Positions 9,958-22,325 are shown, numbered from the stretch's first letter. The stretch is DNA of 64,000 nucleotides from Phlegmacium glaucopus (GCA_015039465.1 MU130178.1:62001-126000), one strand, 5' to 3'. Notes: a model not told the origin generated them from the sequence alone. Numbers and translations: made by a program.

Positions 9958-12139
9958 CTAAGGCTTAACGCTACCTTGCCAGTAGGTTCCATCTGGCCAT
10001 TCATATTCAGCAATACTTGATTTGTGCATCTCGATACTGTGGAAAGGCGGTGAGAGCGAAGAAAAAACAATCAGATTCCCGACGATCATTTCACGAAGAG
10101 ATATGATTTGGGGATTGACATACCTGTATCCTTCGTGAGGATTCAAGGGCACATTGTATCTCCCACGAGCGTTGATCGAGCAAGGAGTAACAAAATGTTC
10201 ATGTAAATGGTCCACGAATTCCAATACGTTACGTTCCATGGTACCAGAGACAGAGATATAATCAATCAAGCTACGAGGAAAAAGCGGTGTCATCATATAG
10301 AAGAACAAAATCAAATCCAAATTCAAACCTAAGATGAATTACATATTCACATAGCCCAACGCCGCCAGCGTGAGGACAAACTGGAACCCCAAATCTGATA
10401 GATTGTGATTAACTCCTCTCTAAAATTTCGGGAGAGATGCGAGTTACTTGGCTGCCATGAGGAGTACACTGAGAACTTCGCTGACGCCAGCAAGCCTACA
10501 AGAATCGATTTGTACGACGTCAATTGCATCCGCTTGTAACAGTTGCTTGAAAACTATGCGATTGTGTGCGTGTTCCCCTGTGGCTACGCCGATACCATGT
10601 GGCTTAAGTGCCTTGCGTATCGTCGCATGACCTAGAACGTCATCTGGCGCAGTAGGTTCTTCAATGAACCTTGAGAGAAAGGGTAGATAAGAGCTATCAA
10701 CCCTATTTCCGCCGTTTGGGACCTTTGTCCATCAACTTACCACGGTTTTATCTCTCCTAATCCTTTCACATAATCGATTGCTTGCTGCACATCCCATACT
10801 TGGTTTGCGTCGATCATTAGGACCGCGCCAATCGGGCCTGCATTCTTTCCCCGTAAGTCTTCACTGTTGGGATCACGAGGCTTCATGTAGGAAGGTAGGA
10901 ATTGCGGGTCGTCGATAATAGAGCGGATCAGCTTGCCGCGACGGACGTCGTCCGCTTGGTTCGCGCCAACTTTCATTTTGAAATGATTGAAACCTGCTGA
11001 GACCGCTTCCTTGGTGAGACGAGAAATTTTTTCATCGCTGTAGCCTAGGATAAAAATATAAGAATCGAGTTGACAACATGAGATGAGACCTGCATGCCTA
11101 TCCAGCCTGCGGATGTAACGTATGCAGGATACCTGAAAAAAAAAAAACAAACGACGGTTGTTGATTTAGAAGTAAATGATGTGAAACGCTTTACCCAATT
11201 TCTTTGACTTTCTCTTCTCGGGCCTTTTTTCCTGCTTCTTTCTCTTTGAGCATGACTAAAGCTTCTTCTTTCGTAATGGCGTCTGAGATGTATCTAAACG
11301 ACGTAGATTTCACAAACTCTTCCTAGAAAGCAATGAGAAAATGAGAATTTGTCTCTGTGTAGAGTCCTGCTTACCGGCGTAAAGTCAACGACTAACTTCC
11401 ATAATGGTTTTTTACGCGAGCGGGCGTACATATCCCATAGAGCATTGTTGACGGCGCCCGAAGCGATGTGGATAACACCTTTCTCTGGACCAATCCTAGG
11501 AATATGTAGTTGTCACCCTATTCCAGCTATCTCGACTACGAAAAGCTTACCAGCGCAACTGGGGATCCGCCATCATATAGTCCCAGGCCTGGCCCATATG
11601 GGCAAAGAGAGCTTCAGTATCTTTCCCGACCAAACGATTTGCGACTGCTTTTATTGCTGAACAAACCTAGAGTGAGGATGTTAGCAGTTATCTTTTTTCG
11701 TTCTGTGCATGGATGAAGGAAAAGCCAGTTTCGGAGTATGTTGATTTACAGCTTAGAGCTGGGTTGACCCAAAATTTTCAAGAGATCCATCCAAAGATGA
11801 ATTCGTGTAGTAGCGGTATAGTTTCACATCCAGATCATTCAAAAGGTATGACTTACGATATCATTTCCGCGTCCGATCGTAAATGTCATCCCGTATCCAA
11901 CGAGATCTGAGTCCGTCAAAAGCGCGACGTAGGCAGACGAATAATCACAGTCGGTATTCCTATGTACCAAGAAAAAGTGAACATTTATGATCATAAGCAG
12001 TTTTATTTACATACATTGCGTCTGAACCGTCCCCCGTCAAAGAAGTTGGGAACCTCACGTCTGAAATCAATGGTTGTCAGTGCTCAATCAAAGTCGAGGC
12101 TAACATACCATGGGTCTCGAAACCAGAGATCTTGACCAT
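9958..12139 (-). CDS. L-fuconate dehydratase / enolase-superfamily member 1 homologue
   Basis: A complete 12-exon gene, 465 residues. Exons: 12109-12139, 12015-12060, 11857-11959, 11551-11666, 11375-11495, 11195-11322, 11098-11132, 10741-11044, 10448-10669, 10329-10394, 10124-10270, 9958-10036. All phases close. It matches the ENOSF1/L-fuconate dehydratase branch of the mandelate racemase group of the enolase superfamily. These enzymes remove water from sugar acids such as L-fuconate using Mg2+. Catalytic landmarks are visible: KMK near residues 216-218, the metal ligand in DANQVW (about 272), the EEP glutamate (about 299), GEH (about 327) and the histidine of PHAGG. The length is normal for the family. 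Intron 11045-11097 uses a GC donor. Likely cytosolic sugar-acid catabolism; the exact substrate is not readable from sequence. Confidence 0.93.
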
Positions 12140-14040
12140 TAAGGTATGTGTTCAAGTTTATGGATTCGTAGGTGCGGTTGGGAGGAGAGAGGAAACATCC
12201 TTTGGATGGGTTTCTTTAAGTATCATAGGTGGGAATCAGATCTCAGATGACAGCGGTTCTTGCCGACAGATTAGGTATTCATATATCGTGATCCATAACT
12301 CATGTCACATCACATATATCGAAGTTGTCTACCAGAGATTAGGTAATTAATTGCTCTTCGAGACTCTTTATTTTAGGCTGCTCAACCTGCTCGTCAGCTG
12401 GGATTTTGACATAGAGAAGAAGCTGCTATTTTAAAACAGATGGAATTAAAGTGACCTCCCTCAGGCTCCCTGAAGCAGGAGGGTACGGGCGCTTTTCCCC
12501 AAAAAAATCCAAGGCTGCTTAGCCCAATGTGCTTCGAAGGTCGGCTGCCTTAAATACTGTCTGACAGGTGTGGAATAAAGAAATGGGTGACTTTCCATAA
12601 GGCTAACTTGAATTTCTAACTCTAAACTATTGGCAGGTAGGGTCCTCTGCCGAAGTGCCGCATGGATACCGTCCCAATCTGGTACTAGACCTGTCAGGTG
12701 GCGTTTTTCAAGAGCTTTCTAAACCTTAAATTTAGAGAGAGGGTATCGACCCCTCCTCCAGATTCTAAAATCCTTGCACTGCCCAAATAAAGCTCTTCGG
12801 GTCCCATCCCGTTGCCGTTTTTGGATTTTCATACCTCCCACGCCGACAAGAGTACCTCTCCTCCATTGCCAGCGCTGTTCCATGCAGCCAGCTCGACTGT
12901 ACACCCCCTCTGGAGGCTCGGGCCCGTGCCTTTCGCAAAGAGGTAATTTTGTGTTGGATTTCATTGTCCATTGCGCAAAGTCGGCAGTGCTGCGGCTAGG
13001 TGAGAATTGAATTCTTCCTCAGTAGCATCAGCCTTGCACTCCTCAGTCTCCCGCATGAATGGAAAGCGGCCATTTTCTTCATCCATAGTACGTAGATAAC
13101 CAGCCACAGTCACACCTATCTGATGATAACTAATTCTGGATTCAAGTTGAATAATTTATTTATTTTGTGTCAGGTTATTGTGGTTTACATTAAGGTTTAG
13201 ATTTGAAAAAATCAAGTTAGCCTTATGGAAAGTCACCCAATATCTTTTCAACATATGGACAGGGCTTTTCCCTCTCCCCATCAATGTCGTCCTCATCGGA
13301 CCATACATATCCTAAATTTAAATCGGCGGCGAGTCTTTTGAACACCGGATACCTGGAGGTAGCCTTTTCTTCTCCCCGGGCAATGGGAGACGGCCCAATT
13401 GAGAACAATATTGACAGTCTCGATATTACTAAGCGTACCAGTATAAGGGTGAACAGGGTATTGAGAGGTTGTATAAGATTCTTTACTTGGTACTTTACGC
13501 CAGGTTAGGAAATACAAGGGAAGGGGGGGATTCGGAAGTTTGAGACGCTTGTAGCTTCATGATTCTTCGCACTGACATGCTGATACTTCTGTGACCGCTA
13601 TCGTATGTCGATACAGAGTGCCCTCAATCTGGAGAAGACGGGAGGCCGGAAGAAGACGAGTGTTCTTCTATCAATATTGAGACCACAGAGTTGGAGTCAA
13701 AAAATAAGAGCAGATTACAAAACAGAGACTCAGATGTCCGAGATTCTATGACATATGGCTGACCAATAAGGGATGGGACACAGTGCAGTTGGAGATCTGA
13801 CAGGTGGTGAGCTTCATGATAAGAAATTCGTCGACGTTTAGAAACTCCATGCTTGTGAGGTACTACTGGCAATTTGCATAGCTCAAGAAAGGCAGAAATG
13901 GTGTCCTGACTAAAGTTATAGAGCTGAGGTGACGGAAGTTGGATGTGGGTGGTCCACAGACCAATAATATCACGTGTCCTTTTGACTCCGATAGGGCGAT
14001 AATAAGTCACACATGTAACATCCACTTCAACCAATTCCCT
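12140..14040. other. Gap: mobile-element relic and unrecognised sequence
   Basis: Most of the middle is the inverted-repeat element at 12584-13239. Frames at 12719-13010 and 13223-13517 overlap each other on both strands and show no family motif. A minus-strand frame at 13624-14148 lies antisense to the start of the nucleotidyltransferase gene copy and is taken as a shadow. Confidence 0.5.
12584..13239. mobile_element. Non-autonomous inverted-repeat element (656 bp)
   Basis: The left end TGGGTGACTTTCCATAAGGC (continuing TAACTTGA) is repeated as an exact reverse complement at the right end, a perfect terminal inverted repeat of about 28 bases. Weaker similarity continues inward to a TCTAAAC block. 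No transposase frame is present, so it is probably a MITE-like derivative of a DNA transposon. I could not define a convincing target-site duplication (flanks end in GAAA on the left and start ATAT on the right). Confidence 0.7.
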
Positions 14041-15368
14041 ATGGAAAGGACCGTTCCAGTGGCAATTCCAGCCTCCTACCTGGTTCTCTACAAGCTGAAG
14101 GAATGGGACGAATGCCAGACCCGTAACCCTAGTGACAAAAGTACTCATTTAGCTTGCAAGGATCTCATGACTCTGCTACGAAACTTACGGACCTCCAAAC
14201 CAAAGTTTCGCCATGACCCAGCTTACGATTGCGACCTTCACAATGAGTCTGCTGCACGGGTTGACCGTTTTATCGCTGCTCATAACAGTTTTGGGCGCGA
14301 GTGGCGACAAATGGGATTTGGTGAAGGTCCGAGAGTTACCAGTACATCTACGAGCAAAGGTCCAAGAGTTACCAGTACATCTACGAGCAAAGGTCCGAGA
14401 GTTAGCAATACATCTACGAGCACAGTCCCTAAGGCACCGGTACGACCTAGACGGACGAACCTCGGTTATATGCGAGTCCGTTCGTTAGCTGCGCAGACGA
14501 CAGTAGCTATCCTTTCAGAACTCGGTCTCCCATGTGCAATCTTTGGGAGTATGGCTTGTAAGCTATACGGTAATCAGCGTTTCCCAAACGTGCGTGTCAT
14601 TTATGTCCTCAAAGTTGACACTCAACACTTGCATAATAGGACGTCGACATTCTCGTTCTTCCACCTCCTGAGCGTGCTTCAATGACACAAGAAGAGATCA
14701 AAGCTCTGATTGTTCGACATGCCCCGCCAGACTATCACTTCGTTCTCAAACCTTCGCGAAATCCCGAAGCAACTTACAAGGTCCTTTACTTCGTTGCTAA
14801 GCCTCGTCCTTCGACGTCTACCTCCTTTGATTCTATCACACATGATTTCGCCTCTATGGCTCTCCGTGACACTACTAACGCTACCGACGATGATACCACC
14901 TCAGAAGAAGAGGAATCTTCATCGCACCCAATTCGTATACCCCGCGCCATATCCAGCAAAGTCGACATCCTCCTTCCCGGAGTAATGAACCTTCCAGCCC
15001 TTCCAACTTCCATGCTTACACAACGCTCTTCTCTCCCGCTTGTACCCTTCCCAGTCCTCCTCCTTCAGAAACTCCAGGCATGGACAGACCACTGTGCCGC
15101 AACAGAAGCGCGATATCGCCGCAAAATCAGCGTAGATGTACGCGATCTGGAGTGGTGTTTAAATTCCGGAGCCGTGCATGGGCATTTAATGAGATACGTG
15201 CTAAGTAAAGATAGAAAAAGCCGGAAAGAGCTTTGGAAGGAGGTATGGAGCGATAGGAGGATGTTTAGTGAGGAGTTTGAAGAGTTGTCGAGGATGAGGG
15301 TTGAGGAGTTCTGTGAAAGACATGAGGGACTTCGAGCAGCATGGAGGGCTATTGGATTTGATGTTTGA
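14041..15368 (+). CDS. Nucleotidyltransferase-fold protein, copy A
   Basis: Two exons, 14041-14589 and 14640-15368, intron 50 bases in phase 0; 425 residues. The core reads FGSMACKLYGN...N/DVDILVLP: a glycine-serine pair followed by Asp-x-Asp, as in Pol-beta-like nucleotidyltransferases. A later SKVDILLPG supplies a plausible third acidic residue. The N-terminal part (SYLVLYKLKEWDECQTRN) and C-terminal part (LLQKLQAWTDHC ... DVRDLEWCLN) resemble each other and look like repeated helical domains. This is a widespread basidiomycete family whose function is unknown to me. Start chosen at 14041 because copy B starts at the same point; the frame is open to 13939. It carries three 33-base repeats between the helical and NTase parts. 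Copy B lies at 22326-23599. Confidence 0.75.
14324..14422 (+). repeat. Three 33-base in-frame repeats inside the NTase-fold gene
   Basis: Units 14324-14356, 14357-14389 and 14390-14422 encode an 11-residue Gly-Pro-Arg-Val-Thr/Ser-rich unit (GPRVTSTSTSK type). The paralogue at 22326-23599 has one unit only, so this is copy-specific expansion in a linker. Confidence 0.9.
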
Positions 15369-16558
15369 TACCTTTTTTTTGAGATGGTTGGATGGGTTGT
15401 TTGACGATTGATTCATTGCATGTCTTTTTCTTGGATAAATGAAGATCGTTAGCTGGCTCGGCCTCTACGACCGTATGCTGTAGATTGTTTGGAGGAATCA
15501 TTAATATTCATGTATATGTACCACCTTAAAGTATCACAAGAAGCCATCAATAATTGCATTGCCTTATATTACATACTCCCCCACTAGTACTTATATCTTT
15601 CTCTCAACTACTGCTTTTGCAACATCACCAGTCCTCACCTTGGTCACCATTGTTTTCCCAGTTTCATCAGTTCTTTTTCATAGTCCAGAGCCTTCTCCAA
15701 CTTGTCAATGAGGCACTGCATTGCCTTCAGTATCCAACCACTCTGTATTGATGGATGAAATGGATTTCTGGTTGGTAATTGGAAGCTGTGTTTGAAGTTT
15801 TTCCTTTTGGTCAATCATTTAGAAGCAAACCAAGAGCAAACAAAAAATACTGTGAAATACTATGGTTTACATGTGGCCCGGGGGTTGACGTCTTTTTTTT
15901 GCGCTTCCACTGGTACCAGTATTCCAGATATTTGCCCTCTTCATTACGTTTACTTGGTTAATGTATTGCCGTTCCACTGGTGGTGTGACTTTGATTTTGG
16001 GAGAATATTTACTATAACAATATTAACAAAAAGAGTACACAAACTTCGTCGTAACACCCGTACGGCCATGGGTTACATCCCGTACCGTCGACGGTTATGT
16101 GGCAGGTCCGTTAAGCATTTCCTGATGCGTACCAGCGCCGCCGACGGTAAATCGTCAGTAGCGCAATTAACAACAATGTCGAGCCTGAAAAACACAACAG
16201 GCAACTTCCAATCTACCTACGTCGAGGTCTCACGTCGTGGATAATAAAGGTAATAGATATAATGACGCATACGAACTGACTCGGATTGACATGCGAGTCT
16301 AGTTGGTCACGGTGCTTGCACATTGTTCAACACCGTACTATACCAGTCAGAATCGTGGTTCGATCGTAAAGATGCATATCGTGGTACTGTACATGGCACA
16401 ATAACGAAAAAAGACGAGAAGAAGAGAATATGCCGAAAATTGAAATCAGCGTCAGAACGCTAACCAGCCTTGACTTACAACATCTGTTCTTCGAGACGGA
16501 TCGTCTGGTGCCCAATCAGATTTCATCGGGATCCATCTATGGAGAGGTGTACATTAGC
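15369..16558. other. Gap: 3' flank of duplicated gene, then unrecognised sequence
   Basis: Similarity to the flank of the second copy continues to about 15565 (shared ATGTATATGTACCACC and TAATAATTGCA blocks). The rest shows no gene-like splice pattern that I could support. Confidence 0.5.
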
Positions 16559-19361
16559 TCAACTTCTCACACGAGTATGGAAATTAGGCAAGGAGCTCAC
16601 AGAGAGGTCTGCCATCACCGCGGGAGCTTGGTAGTTGTCGAATCCCTGCGATACAGACATTGTGATGGTCTCCTTCCCATAGGTGATCGCATTTACAACT
16701 ACTTGGGGAAGACTCGGCAGCGCCTGAGTATCGTTCGCTACTAGCTTAACCCGAGCTTCAAGAGTAGCCGCAATCTCTCTTTGCGTCTGTGGACACGTCA
16801 ACACCGATGTTTACCCAACTTGCCAGGCTGTGCACCTGGGACACTGCGGCTAACCTTGAATATGAGCTCTCGCACCGCCCTCTGTGCGTTGTCGTAAAAA
16901 TCGTCGAGCGCCCGTGTCCGTACTGCGATGGCATTAGGATCCTCGTCAGCGGACTTGCTAAGTTCATCGCAGAGCCTGACACCGGGCATGATGTGGTCAA
17001 TGGAGATCTTGGTGTACATCTTGACGATGGTGGAGAAGAGAGAGAAGTATGCTTGGCACATGAGCGATGTCGTATACAGTTCCTGAAAAAGTAGCTCGTC
17101 AGCGATTGCGGAGCATGTGATAGCAGAGACGGAGTCACTTGACGGGAGATATCGAGGAGGGAAACATTTCCAATCAAAAGCCTTTGGGAAGACTCGACCT
17201 GTTGAACAAAGTCCCTGACGTTTTGCTTGACGACATGCTCAACCATAGCAGAAAGGGCGCTGAAGAAGCGGACAAGGTTGGTGATTTGCTCCTTCATCTG
17301 AATGAGTGTGCCGATGCACTGAATGAGGATTTTCTTGATGCCGTCCTGAAGGTCGCGTACACGGGGGTAAGCTGCTGAGAGAGAGAGAAAAAGGTGGGGC
17401 TAGCTCACCATAGTTATCTTCTTCTCCGTAAGACTCTTTAAATTTGCCTTGATGTGTGCAAGCTCGGACCCAACCTTGGCGGCGTTGTCGCTGGCTTTGA
17501 CGTAGTTTTCTTGGGCGGCTGTGTATGCAGCTTGAGTTGTGTTCAATTTCTCCACCGCCACGTTCAAGGCGGTAAGTTCTGCGAAACCCAATATTAGTCC
17601 ATTAATCGAAGTGTAAATGCAGTGTCGTACTGTCAGTTCTGTCTTCAGACCGGGCCGAAGTCGCCGGACCTTTCATCGTGGGCGCCTGTGGAGAGAACAA
17701 TTCGTCGTCTCAACGGTCGCATAAAGGAATAAAATTACTTACTGTTCCTGGGGCCCCTCCAGGTAAGCTTTGCGCCGTTGTGGACAGCTTGGTGACCAAG
17801 CCTTTCGCTTCTTTAACAGTACCCTGCCACTCCTCGATTACGTTACGAGCAGGTCTGCTAGACGTAAGCTGCTTGTCCTTCAGGATCACCCCCTCTATCT
17901 TCTCAATAACCTAAAATTGGTCACTAAACACCGCAGAGATAGGTGCGGGATGGTGAAAGCCAACGCACTTTCATACTCATGTCGATAGCCTTCTTCAGCT
18001 CGCGACTCGGCGCCTTGTTCGTCCACTCAACCCTACGGAGGTGGTGTTGGAGGTGGACCTTCACGAACATGAGCTCAGCCTTCTCGTTGGCCTTCCCCAT
18101 AAAGCCATCCCAGTCGACATCCTCGTTCGTTTCGGCCCTCAACAACGTCATAAATGTAGTGATTAGTGTTGACACAATGATGGATGCTGGGTACGCAGGA
18201 TCATTGCTATCCTCTGGAAGGGTGTTTAGGAGATGTTTACTGCGGACTGCTCCGGGGTTGGCGAAGGAATTCAAAACGTTGACAGCAGTTCCAGCCGTGC
18301 TGCGCAGTCCCCTCGCTGCGCCTCGGAAGTCCATCATCCTGTTCATGGCTTGACCGATAATGATTGTTGCTTGTGTGATGATATTATTGGCGAGACTGAG
18401 GCCGATAGACTCCCATGCTGATCAGGACGTTAGCATAATATACGCAATGGTGATTAGACCTGAGACGGAACCCACGTCCTGGCAGATCATTTGCTGCCTT
18501 CTCGAACAACTCTCTCGAGGAATCCAAGTTTTGCTTCAATGTCTTCGCCATCTCATTAGTGGACTCGAGGGTAGACTCCGTCAAGCCGGCCTCAAGTTTG
18601 AGGCTGCCGAGCTTAGTCTGGTTCTCCTCCTGTGCCTCACCGGTCTTCCCCCCCTTTGCAATGGTGACTTGATGCAGCTCGCACACGAGAAGCAGCCAGT
18701 TATTGAACTCCTCTTCGATGCCCTGGGCATAGCGGAGGCAGTCGTCAGAACCATCCTTGAGGAGCTGGAGCTTGTTGATAACAGCATCTTGGGCGCCAGG
18801 GTCGGGGAGACTAGGGAGGTATTGTGAGATAGAGCTCATCTAATGACTCGGGGTCAATGAATGCTAGTAAAAAAAAGAGATAGCTGGCGATTCACATAGC
18901 CACCGAGAGAGGCAGAGGTGCTATTGATTAGGTCCATATTCTTCTCTGCTCTGATGAAGGCCATGCGTCCAGCATCTGATACTTGGACGAGACAGGCCTT
19001 GAGAACGGGGTACCTGAGGGAATGTCGTTGCAACTATTATCATGATCAATGTATCAGATCGTGAGCAACCTTACTTTATGTACTTGAATCCATCCTTCGG
19101 GATAGCATCTTCAAGGGAAATCGCGTGAGCCAGAGGAGAAGTTGAAGCCACATAGCAAGAGCCCATCAACGATAGTGCCAGAGGGGCGGCAGAGAGAAGA
19201 TCACCCCAATCGTATTGGAAAAGTAGAGAGTTCTTAACATCACGAGCGAAAGCAACCTGAGCCTTGCCGTTGCCTTGTTCTAGGAGGCGTTGCTCCTCGC
19301 GCTGATTAATCTGGGCAAGTTGTTTTGCAGCAGACGCTGCCGACATACTGGCGAGATCCAT
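16559..19361 (-). CDS. Large alpha-helical protein (757 residues), unknown family
   Basis: Ten exons close in phase: 19075-19361, 18896-19013, 18476-18839, 17969-18417, 17743-17910, 17631-17685, 17409-17578, 17139-17345, 16855-17082, 16559-16786. The product is almost entirely helical. There are heptad-rich segments (ESTNEMAKTLKQNLDSSREL, AAYTAAQENYVKASDNAAKV), an amphipathic to hydrophobic stretch after PWESIGLSLANN (IITQATIIIGQA), a hydrophobic patch near the N-terminus (LLSAAPLALSLMGSC), and a short polar C-terminal tail. No signal peptide. The layout of long helices around one hydrophobic hairpin recalls alpha-pore-forming helical bundles, but this is only an impression of shape and I recognise no homologue. 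It is flanked with its smaller neighbour by the two NTase-fold copies. Confidence 0.7.
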
Positions 19362-20921
19362 TTTAGTGACAGTCAAAAGAACAGAGATAACTCTGGAGTT
19401 TGGGGTGAACGATGGTCGACAAGATAGAATATATATCACAAGGCAGCAGCCACATCCACGTGTTATCCATGCAGAATTCTGAAGACAAGTTGACAGCCAC
19501 TGGCATGTTCGAGCGCTCATCACGGGATGATCGGTGTTGTTGAATGAGTCTCACCTTCGTTTTTCACTCACACTACAACGCTCTCACTTCACCACTCTCA
19601 AAGACAAGAGGCTCAGGAGGCCCCTGGCATACTTGTCCTGATTTATGGAAGAGGCATTGAATCTGCAAAAAGTGGGTGTTCGGGCCCCATGTTGAACTCG
19701 AACCGAATCTTGTATAGCTGTAGCGCCCACTACAGCAGGTAGCCATACCACATTTCATTTGTGCTTCACGGACCCTGTTCCACAACTTACACATGCTCTT
19801 TATCATCTCATCGATGATCAATCTGCACTGGATTCTGCAGATATCCTTCGAGTTCCACATGATCGAGAAATCGTGAAAAAAGGGTTGAAATCAAATAGGT
19901 GCTCGGCGATATGACCTTACCTCAATGTGGATGAAGTGTCGGGCAACCACTTGGAGCTCTTCGTGGTTCCAGCTGAGTACTAGCTTTAGCGTTATTGGTG
20001 GAAGGAACTTGAAGGCCCCGAACCTACGGGATCAAATTCCACCGTAGAACCGTGTAGGACTATTAAGACACGTGCACGTGAATAATCTATTTTTGAAAAT
20101 TTTTCCCTCGGTATCAGCCTTCTAGGCAAATCCTTGGGATCGGATTGCAATATTGACGCAGTTGACACCCAGAATGGAACATCGATCATATGTATATCTT
20201 GCGCCTGACTAGTAGACCAATAGTAGATAGAAGTTGTCGTTTTATGGGCCAAATCCGAGCGTTACGGACGCTGCCGAGATGCACACGAGGGGTGTTTGAT
20301 ATCCAGACACGAACCTGTACCATAAGCGCCCAAGACGGAAATGCCGTCGTTCACCGTAATACGTATGTTTTATGTTTTCATTCAAGTTCTTACAACGATT
20401 TCTTATGTTCGCAATCATGGCTTGCGGTGCATGCATTCCACACCGCCGCCAATATATTCTTTATTTCACCGAACATTCATGCTCTCGATTTATATCACTT
20501 TATTGCACTCTGAGAATCTGCTAGACTGTAGTTTATTTCGTATATAAACCATGTACTACTAGGTTTCTCGAAGCTCACTCACTGATACTTGGGCAAAAAA
20601 CAACTGAGGCGAGCAACTATTATGATTACCTATTGTCTGTACTTATCATTCATTTAACTAGCCTCTTGATCTAGGAATCAATGTTCTCCCAGAAGTGTAA
20701 AAGAGGAAAGTTAGACATTATATGCTGCTACTTTTGTGCAAACCTTCAAATAAAATGCTGTATTTATTTCCTTTTCTAGAAGCTCTCGCATTGATCATAC
20801 TGGCCAACAAATCTTCTAGAGGGATTTTATTTAAATCGCACTTAAAATTTAAAAGATTAAACACTGCCAGTGGAATGAGAATTACGTTCAGTTGACAGGG
20901 ACAAATGTGCGTCGTCCTTGT
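19362..20921. other. Gap: possible fragment of a fungal gene and a degenerate repeat
   Basis: On the minus strand, short exon-like pieces are visible at about 19930-20025 (SWNHEELQVVARHFIHIE before a GTAAGG donor) and 19573-19845 (a Cys-rich frame with MKCGMATCC). They could be a decayed gene but no start or full model can be built. The 20230-20810 stretch resembles the repeat at 35531-36052 in inverted orientation. Confidence 0.35.
20230..20810 (-). repeat. Degenerate dispersed repeat, copy 1 (minus orientation)
   Basis: Read on the minus strand, it shares ATATTGGCGGCGGTGTGGAA, GGTTTATATACRAAAT and TTGGGCGCTTAT blocks in the same order with 35531-36052. Identity is patchy with indels. The minus-strand start TGTTGG (about 20805) and the TATA-like box would suit an LTR relic; terminal CA and target duplication are not clear. 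Confidence 0.5.
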
Positions 20922-22110
20922 TCAAATATCCAATTCGAAATCCTGCTCCAAATTCCTTATCTGATCATGTGAAAAGCCTTCGTGATAATATTTGTAGATA
21001 AGATTCTTCGCCCACACCAGATGCGTGCTATCATCCACCTGCAGCAAACGAAGTATGCGCCTCAGGCATTCTTCCCTGTCAACCTCGATGATTCGTCCCT
21101 CGAGGCATGCTTCCATGCTATTCACCTTGCGATAGTCATCCGATGCGTCTTCCTTAGCCGTGATAATATCGTGCTCTAGATTTTGAGTCATCTGCATGAT
21201 CGATTCCAGGTCCCCAATGAGGAAGTCAAGGCCCGCGATGACTATTAGCTCCGTGTCGTGAAGTTCGTCGGTGTGAATGTATTTCGACTTAAGCTTCTCG
21301 CAAATCTTCTCTTGGTCCGATACGTTGCGACGAAGCGGCTGAAGTTTTGCCTCCGTGTTCCCGAACAGGATGTCGAGGTTCTATTATCATGTGTCAGTAA
21401 AGGACAAACGGGCAGATACGAAGGATTGGTGGACGTACATCCAGGTCTGCTGTCTTGTCCGAGAGACGGCGCCTAGCACTCTCCAGATGCAACAACGCGG
21501 TGTTGAAATTGGCCCAGTAGTCATCCCTCGTCTTACAGGTTGCAACACACTCTGTCTCGAGTTCTGTTCTGCAGGTTTTCAGAATCTGGATCGCGTTATA
21601 AATCTTCGCCTCAATGACGAACACAACCATACTCTCATTGCTCAGAGTCTCCAGCCTGTCCTGAGCCGTGACAAGCAGCGTCTGAAAGGCCGCTTTCGCT
21701 TCGCGTATAGCGTACTTGCCGGAGCTCATGAAAGAGGCGTTGGAAGTTTCAAGGATGTGTTTGGCGGTATTCGGCAAAGTGGAAATGGAGGTGTGGAGTT
21801 GTTGTTGAAAAGCTATGGTGCGTTCGGAGCCAACAAGTGTGTCGCGCCAGGTGGAGACCTCGGAACGGAGATTTATAAATTGGAGGATCTGTTGACGATA
21901 GATACTTCTGACTTCAGCTGGAGACAGTCAGCTTTTCTTTGAGTATGTTAGGAAGGCAAGCACTACACCCTCTTTCTTGAGGATTGTCAACGTAGCCAAT
22001 TGCCATTCTGGAGGCCTCACAAAGGCTTGAGAGTGGTCTTGGGAGTTTGAGACGAGCAAACCACCTACTCTATATACTACATTCTGCATCATGAAGTAAC
22101 ACGTTGCCAT
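20922..22110 (-). CDS. Alpha-helical/coiled-coil protein (359 residues), unknown family
   Basis: Three exons fit: 21969-22110, 21439-21917, 20922-21380. The first intron (51 bases, GTGTAG...CTCCAG with a CTAAC branch point) removes an in-frame TGA that otherwise splits the frame. The start ATG at 22110 is tentative and more 5' exons may exist. The product is rich in Glu, Lys, Leu and Gln with heptad-like spacing (TAQDRLETLSNESMVVFVIE, NTEAKLQPLRRNVSDQEKIC). It has one mildly hydrophobic stretch (ELIVIAGLDFLIGDLESIM) and an acidic C-terminus (NLEQDFELDI). It resembles the 757-residue neighbour in style, not in readable sequence identity. No family recognised. Confidence 0.55.
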
Positions 22111-22325
22111 GTTGAGGCCCTGGAACTGCCCGGAGGGTCTTGTTTAACATGAGGTGATTCACGAAGTTATTCCTGGTTAGGGGAAGCCAAGGGTGACAGG
22201 ATTTTATCAGGCTCCTAAAAGCGGGAGGGAGATTATCTAATAATTGATGGCTGAACAAATAAACAAACCTCAGCTAGCGAGTAATAATAATCTCAGATGT
22301 AACATCCCTCAAACGCCAATTCCCT

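Noticed and set aside
13624..14148. 174-codon minus-strand frame
   Set aside because: Antisense to the conserved start of the NTase-fold gene and absent as a frame in the second copy.
17139..18827. Series of plus-strand frames of 60-155 codons
   Set aside because: Mirror frames of the ten-exon helical gene, whose exon phases all close on the minus strand.
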